Shown piece by piece: positions 58,590-64,000 of a stretch of DNA of 64,000 nt. Under the pieces are notes generated by a model. That model ran no database searches. It was not told the DNA's origin and worked only from the letters and a program-made list of their open reading frames with translations. Location of the stretch: assembly GCA_000827495.1 (NCBI GenBank), contig KN817524.1, positions 374,262 through 438,261 of the forward strand, given 5' to 3'. Within the stretch, counting starts at the first letter, position 1, and the number at the start of each line of letters is the position of its first letter. This DNA comes from Hypholoma sublateritium FD-334 SS-4. Taxonomy: Eukaryota; Basidiomycota; Agaricomycetes; Agaricales; Strophariaceae. The position numbers and the translations under genes were made by a program.

Positions 58590-58886
58590 CACGGCGTGTT
58601 GGACGAGAATTCGCCTCTTCTATCACCAGCGCCTAAGGCCGTCGGCGTACTCAACGGCAACGGACGACTCGCCAATTTTGGCGACGAGGAAGAGGGCTGG
58701 ACGCCGCGTACGTTTCTCGCGAGCGCGCTCGAGTCGGTCAAAACGCAGGTGGACAAACCCCGAAAAAGCATACAGGGCGCAGAGCTGCAGGCCAAGAGGA
58801 AAGAGGTCGCAAATGCGCCGCATTACGCGGTCATCGCCGTCAAGGCGCTCCCCTCTGTGCTACTTGAATTGGGCAATCAAAGCTAG
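58590..58886 (+). pseudogene. N-terminal fragment of an SLC26/YGR125W-like transporter
   Basis: Frame starting MLDENSPLLSPAPK with GDEEEGWTPRTFLASALESVKTQV and APHYAVIAVKALPSVLL, then a premature stop after LELGNQS. The sequence matches the cytosolic N-terminus and the beginning of the first membrane helix (usually ALKALPAVLLG) of fungal vacuolar SLC26-type proteins. No membrane domain follows. It is the third unrelated host-gene piece in a row. Family assignment from memory of the motif; moderate confidence. Confidence 0.5.
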
Positions 58887-60695
58887 CCTTGAGCTTGAAG
58901 CACGAAGTAGGATAAACGGATTTACACGGGTTAACCGGCATGAGAACCTCGACTGCATCCTGAGCATGCCTCCAGGCCTCAACGTAAGTAGAGCAATATG
59001 GTATGGCATTGGGTGGGGCCCTCCTTGCAAACCAACTTACATAAGTTGCCGCCGCTGGCGAGCAATGCATATAATTGAATTAGATGGGGCCAAATATATG
59101 GTATATTCGCCCCACCTTGCGACCATGTTTGTTTCCTCTACCCGCAGTTGATACAGGGCGTGCAATAAATCTATGTCGCGGATCGCATGTTTCAATGTTT
59201 TCGGCACTTTGGCCATTCACGATCCATATCCCATGGATGCTCTGGAGAGACTCAAGCATATCACTATCAATGGCAAGAAAATACATTCAAAAAGAGATAG
59301 CCACGCGTCCCAACGTAAATTCAACGCAAATTATTCGGGTTACACGCAACACCGTACGTCACGACTTCCGCATGTCCTCCAGAGTACCAGACTGTATATT
59401 TCTTCCGTAGGCGCTGCATGCAGGGATGAGAACGAATATTCATGAGCCAGGAAGCACAAGCCAGCGCATTGCAGAATCAGACGCGCCGATTCTCCACGAT
59501 CCACGCTTCTTTTAAAGCTCGATATGCCAGCCGCGCGCATACGCGTGGAAGCCCGCCCAGTGCTTGACTGGCAGCAATGCGCAGAGGATTTGGCCAGAAG
59601 GCGAGGTGGATGATGAGGGCAAGGGAGGAACGGGGAGGGGGGGGGGCACGATGCACACGCAAAGCAATAGATGTTTGACATATAAGATCGATACAATGCA
59701 TGCCCGCCGCACGCCGACGCGCCCCGGGGATTAAAGCGGCGATGAACCGGTGCCCTTACACTGTCTACTCGACGGGCGGCGTGTCACGATCGTGTTCTGC
59801 GAGTTTTCGGTCGAATCACCCGTAGGTAGGGCGCTGAGAGGTGTAGAAGTTCTTGGAGCCCATGGCGTGAAGCTGTTTGGGACATTAAGTGATGCGATGG
59901 GATGTGAGTTGACTCGACCCCGGCTCGTATCCTATAACCTCGCTGACGTCGAGCATATAGGATCTGACAATGCGTACCTATGTGCATGGCTCCATTCTCA
60001 AAAGACAGAAACGTCGGGGCCGACTTTGTGTACGTTCTCTTTTTTTCAGTTGGTGCTGTAACTCATTCCAATGTAGCTGTTCCACCATGCCTTGACCCGG
60101 ATTTTGAATACAGCCATCTGTCCGGCGTCTCTCCTGTGCGGTCCCCGGAAACGTCCCAACCCATTCCGGCCTCAAGCGGTGGACGAGAGTGAGCACGGCA
60201 GCGGAGCCGTTGACAGGATACCCCTGCGCGTCAAAGAGAAAGGCTCGCTATACGCATTTAACGAGGGCCGGGGGCGGGGGCGTAGGACGTTGGATACGAT
60301 GCACGCACCTCAGGGAAGGGTTGTTGTGGCGCGTGGAAGCGGTGGTAAGGACGAATACCGGTTCCAGAATTACCTTTGCGGATGTCGCCAAGTGAAAGCG
60401 GCTGGGCGTCTCTGCGTCTTCATCCCGAGTCTCCACTCACAGAAATTGGAACGGACACGGATGTGAAGACGGGCGTCGTGTCTAGATTGGGAGAGCATTG
60501 CTGTCAGCAGAGAGCAATTGCAGCAGACGATTACCGAGAAATGCGCGAGAATAATTAAATAATCAAGGGTATTTATTAAGGTCTTTTCATCGTTTGTTCA
60601 CTAACACCGTCCTCAATCGCACAAGTAAGTGTTTATCTGTAGAATTCCTAGTCACTCCCAACCTAACCTTGATTCGTCTTCACATTATCCAGAAA
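58887..60695. other. Gene-poor stretch after the captured fragments
   Basis: Several short frames (for example 59750-60061 and 60092-60466, with KEKGSLYAFNEG and RVVVARGSGG) look slightly protein-like but I cannot assign or join them. They may be more gene fragments. A run of ten G lies near 59637-59646. Confidence 0.3.
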
Positions 60696-61148
60696 TATGG
60701 CTTGTACACGCAACACACCCGTTTTTTTTCGGATTCGCGACGCAAACGGACGCCTGCGGACGCGAATTGGAAACTACATCTTCTCAGTGGCTCTAAACAT
60801 CAACGTGATCTTTCCTCTCAACTCCTTTTCTCAAAGCACTGTCTGACCGCGCTTTATGCAGGGAAATAGCATTATTATCGGACACTTGGTGCGCACGAAT
60901 CCCTCTGACACCGTCGTCGAGGTGTGGGTTCAAGCTGGTGGAATCAGGTCGCTGCAGTGAGTATCAAAAATAGGCAATATCAAGGCATTTCCGAGTCTAA
61001 CATCAACGACTGGCAGCCTGAACTGCTCGGCATGCCCCGCTGGTTGGTACTAGCCAGTCTTGAAGGAGAACCACCGTTGTACAGATTCTACTACGCGTCT
61101 GATCTTGTAAAGTTAGCTACGTACTACTTCCGAAAATGTGGTGATTAG
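60696..61148 (+). other. Possible small multi-exon gene, unresolved
   Basis: Coding-like pieces: MACTRNTPVFFRIRDANG at 60696, and after a plausible GT-AG intron (60799-60860) GNSIIIGHLVRTN, VVEVWVQAGGIRS, then NINDWQPELLGMPRWLVLASLEGEPPLYRFYYASDL (61.0-61.12 kb). I could not find a set of junctions that keeps frame throughout, so it may be real with an unusual splice, or decayed. No family recognised. Confidence 0.3.
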
Positions 61149-62202
61149 AAATGGGCGTGTGTATTGCTGTCCAGGGTGCGCACAGAACTCCTTTTGGTAC
61201 TGGTTGGGTGAGCTTTGGAATGTGTCGCGGCTGCAAAGTAAATATGAGATGCTCAACATGCACGCGCTCTGATTGTCGACGCTGTCAACGGCCGGGCAGC
61301 ACGGCGTGGAGAAGACGTAAATTACCAGCGGTCCCCCACGCACTACGTACTGCTCGATTCTGGGAGCCCGTGTTAGGGCCATTTATACCACTTGATCAGT
61401 GCGTCCAAAAATCTTGTAAGCGGGCCATAAGAGGCAAGGCTTTCATTCTGTAGCCCTGCGCATAAAATTGGCTACAACTCTGATGAAGTCTGGCCATATA
61501 TGATAGAAATTGAAAATTCCACGATGATATTACATGAACAGACCATGTCCTCCATGAATTTTGGGAGTGGATCATAGCCAGCGAAGTTTTCTTTATGTAG
61601 CCCTAGCTCATCACATCGGTTGCAACTCTGATGGAATGATGACCGTCACTGCTCAGATACCGACTGAGCGAAGCACATATGATGCTTTTCCAATAGAATT
61701 ATGATTATATTAAAAAGTTAAACTATGCAAAAACTATGTCGTTCAAGCGTTTTATGAGTGGGTCGTGATCAATTAGGAGTGCAGCATTGGGTAGGTGTTT
61801 ATAAATGTATGTTTTGCAAAAACACGAGTGTACCGAACGATGACTAATGACAAAAGCAATCTGGGAAAACCAGCGGGCCCCCAATTTCCCGATGGTACTT
61901 ACTAGTAGTACGTACGTGCCGCACGGGGAGTGAGCTTGACATCTGTCAAGTTGCGAGGTTGCTTAGTTTTGAGTCCGCATGTCACTGGTTGCCGTTGTTG
62001 AAAAATATAAACTGGGCATACACAATTCACAATAGGCGGTTGTGGATAAGTTGTGGTAAGGTTGTGGAAGCTGGGAGAAGACGGGAATTGCCGGCCCCTG
62101 ACAGTACTTGTAAGTGCTTGCTTACAGTGGCACGACGAGCCAAGGTCGATGTGGTCTTCAACCTCTCTACTAATAGATATCTCTTAACCTATCTGCGTCG
62201 CC
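61149..62202. other. Intergenic, contains a diverged tandem duplication
   Basis: Apart from the two-copy repeat at 61451-61790 I see nothing; short frames are unconvincing. Confidence 0.4.
61451..61790. repeat. Diverged tandem duplication, two copies
   Basis: Copy 1 about 61451-61597 and copy 2 about 61598-61790 both begin GTAGCCCT, share CTACAACTCTGATG-like and end GAGTGGRTCRTG...; similarity is patchy with indels. Non-coding. Confidence 0.5.
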
Positions 62203-62786
62203 ATGTCAGGCGCTACTCCAACGATAATGCCCCGCGAATCTATTTTCCCCCGTCTCTTACCAAAGCCTCCTCAGCCGCACCCAGTTCCGCTGAGCAAACG
62301 TCGCGTGTACGCTAGCTCGAACGCGTTCCGCGACTTCCAGCGCGAAATGGACGAGCTCAGTGACGAAGAGAACGAGCTCGACGACCTTGCAAGTCTCCCC
62401 GTTCCGTGATCGCGCGCACCAGCCGTTGACGCTCGTTGCAGAATCTCCACATCCATAACCGTGGTTACGGGTTTCTCGTCCCAATAGGCCGGTCGCTGAC
62501 CCGACAAGAAGAGAAGAACGACGTTAGTACCGATCGTTTATACTCTGCATAGTCACTTAGGGGAACACAGGCCGACGATGACGAGTCAGATGGCGCCGAA
62601 TCAAATTCCGGGCATTCAGCAGGCGGCGCCAATTCGGTTATTGAAGACGACGGTGAAAACGAATCCACGCAGGACCTCGATGCAAGCATGGAGGACCTTG
62701 ACGAGGACATGACTGCGGACACTGACGACCTCGACGAAGAAATCGCAGAAATTGAAGAGGGGTCTGACCGGTCTGACTTTCCCTGA
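62203..62786 (+). CDS. APC15: Apc15-like subunit of the anaphase-promoting complex
   Basis: Exons 62203-62400, 62442-62522, 62553-62786 (170 aa), GT-AG, phase 0; the introns are only 41 and 30 nt, short even for this genome. The N-terminus has SIFPRLLPKPP, comparable with the LFPSLFPR start of animal ANAPC15; the middle exon carries NLHIHNRGYGFLVPIGR, matching the conserved NLVPIGK core; the rest is a highly acidic tail (DDDESDG, STQDLDASMEDLDEDM, DDLDEEIAEIEEG), as in the family. Apc15 helps turnover of the mitotic checkpoint complex on the APC/C in the nucleus. Assignment rests on this short motif plus overall layout, so it is good but not certain. Confidence 0.68.
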
Positions 62787-63118
62787 ACACCTCGAGGTCC
62801 ACGCCGGAGCACCTATGTTGGCACGTATGACCGCTGCCTCACTTACATTGAATTCTTTTATATTATCTACAAGCATCTGACTGGTTACTCGCTTTTGAAG
62901 TTGCTGCCTGTTGAACGGTCTGCGATACTCCTCAGACTATGAAATCAGGCTAGGTAACTGTATCCACCAATAAAGGGTATAAATGCAAATGCATGTTTTA
63001 CAGTGTAAATGGTTCATTTTATCTTCTGTCTCAGCACAATGGTCCCAACCTATGCAACCGACAAAATGTGTTAAAACTTGAATGCATACTTGGTATCCAC
63101 CGGGCTATCACCTCATCT
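62787..63118. other. Intergenic, convergent 3' ends
   Basis: Between the APC15-like stop and the MTHFR stop on the other strand. No feature seen. Confidence 0.5.
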
Positions 63119-64000
63119 CTACTCAAGCAAAAAAGTCCACAATGCCCCCGGATTCTTGTAATCGTGGTGCACAACGTTGACCAGCCACCTATCGTCCCTC
63201 ACATTTTCGAGGAGTTGTCGCTCCACAGATCCTGGACGATAGAATGTTGACCATTCAGACCAGATCGAGAAAGCTTCATCCTAAATTGATGTAAAGATAA
63301 ACCTCTCCTGTGAACGCAACTGCACGCACCTTCCATGACAAAAACGACTCTCGTTCAATGATGGTGCTCTGAACAATTTCCTTGCCTGCAAAAACACCCC
63401 AAGTAACTGCGTTTCGTCCGTTGGCTGGAACATTACTGCGACATTCGCCCTACGTTGGAGTTAGAAGATGGATTATCAGCCGAATTTTAAAAGACAGTAC
63501 CTTATAATTGCACGCAAAATAATGCACCCAGTTATTACCTCTACTCAATACCTTTTCCTCAAAATTCTCAAGGTCCTGCGTCTCGCAAAAGAACTCCACA
63601 AAGCATTTCTGGAAGACGTATCCTGATCGCGGGCCCCATCCAACAACTGGGTCCGTTGAAATCATACCATTCACTGCTGGTTGAGAACCAACAGTCCACC
63701 AACCCCGTTTTGTCAGGCTTTCGAGGTACGGCAAAATCATGAGGGATTCGGGAGATAGAGGAGTTTGGGAGAACGGCGTGTGTGATATTTTTGCATGTAA
63801 ATGATCAAGAAATATTTGCGTTAGGTCTTCGATTTTCTTTGGGCTTCCCCATTGCAACAAAGCTTCGTTCCTCTACGAACAAGGCCAATCAGGAACATTT
63901 CGCGGACATGGAATACTATGACTTGCCGAAAGGCCAGATCCTCCCCAAGGGTCTTGATTTCCGAAGGCCGGACTCTTAAAATCTCCAAAACGCCCGTTAG
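63119..64000 (-). CDS. MTHFR: Methylenetetrahydrofolate reductase, C-terminal part
   Basis: Exons in the window: 64000-63927 (continues beyond the edge), 63872-63501, 63449-63330, 63280-63119. Landmarks: NGRFGDFKSPAFG, LLQWGSPKKIEDL, FSQTPLSPES, LTKRGWWTVGSQPAVNGM, PVVGWGPRSGYVFQKCFVEFF, NWVHYFACNYKGECRSNVP, NAVTWGVFAGKEIVQSTII, SFLSWKEEAFSIWSEW, ending DYKNPGALWTFLLE. This is the eukaryotic C-terminal regulatory domain (S-adenosylmethionine-binding in the family); the FAD/NAD(P)H catalytic barrel lies outside. MTHFR makes 5-methyl-THF for methionine synthesis. The intron 63926-63873 begins GCAAGT, the ideal GC-donor sequence. Confident. Confidence 0.9.

Noticed and set aside
57398..58636. 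412-residue + strand frame
   Set aside because: It runs over the LYS4-like fragments mostly in the wrong frame; Arg/Ala/Pro-rich composition is typical of shifted GC-rich sequence.
23613..62786. A functional ubiquitin cluster (UBE2J1, CreC, APC15, PPxY proteins)
   Set aside because: The genes are dispersed among unrelated ones and belong to different pathways; co-location looks accidental.
1..64000. CRISPR arrays, bacterial operons, tRNA or rRNA genes
   Set aside because: No regularly spaced repeats, no Shine-Dalgarno-type organisation, and no tRNA A/B-box pair or rRNA sequence was seen; the window is eukaryotic.

Overview
The window is nuclear DNA of a basidiomycete, most likely an Agaricomycete. 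The genes are dense, have many short introns (about 46-130 nt), and include families I know from that class: Plavaka transposase, TET/JBP-type dioxygenase, DUF6698, a very large Agaricomycete-only orphan family, and single-pass membrane proteins with a PPxY tail. I cannot name the species. Exon coordinates are my own, set by family homology, splice signals and phase bookkeeping; no transcript or database was used.

Left part (1-17.6 kb): the 3' end of splicing factor SF3A1, then a tandem array on the + strand of six paralogous membrane-protein genes (called A-F here; D is a pseudogene). All share one architecture: a phase-1 intron, an exon of 143 nt (146 in F), a phase-0 intron, a Ser/Thr-rich stalk, one membrane helix and a PPxY-ended cytosolic tail. 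E and F are separated by a 638-bp non-autonomous DNA element with ~100-bp inverted repeats and by a 5.2-kb 5'-truncated LINE with an exact 16-bp target duplication and one in-frame stop.

Middle part (17.9-42.6 kb): two tandem NYN-LOTUS genes (the second has a GT-to-GA splice-donor change), mitoribosomal MRP10/mS37, a UBE2J1/Ubc6-type E2, two orphan genes, BCKDH E1-beta head-to-head with a CreC/WDR20 WD-repeat gene, a DUF6698 gene, a 566-aa orphan, an 843-aa Agaricomycete orphan-family protein and a 379-aa repeat-rich protein.

Right part (42.6-64 kb): a transposon-rich block. A decayed gene lies left of a TET/JBP-type dioxygenase gene, which is transcribed away from an apparently intact ten-exon Plavaka transposase (1340 aa). 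Directly after the transposase lie degraded fragments of unrelated host genes on the same strand: TOP2, a homoaconitase (LYS4)-like gene and the N-terminus of an SLC26/YGR125W-like transporter. This looks like DNA-level gene capture. After a gene-poor stretch come a small APC15-like gene and the C-terminal part of an MTHFR gene that leaves the window. Across the window 6 of about 62 modelled introns need a GC-AG rather than GT-AG boundary, which is unusually many.
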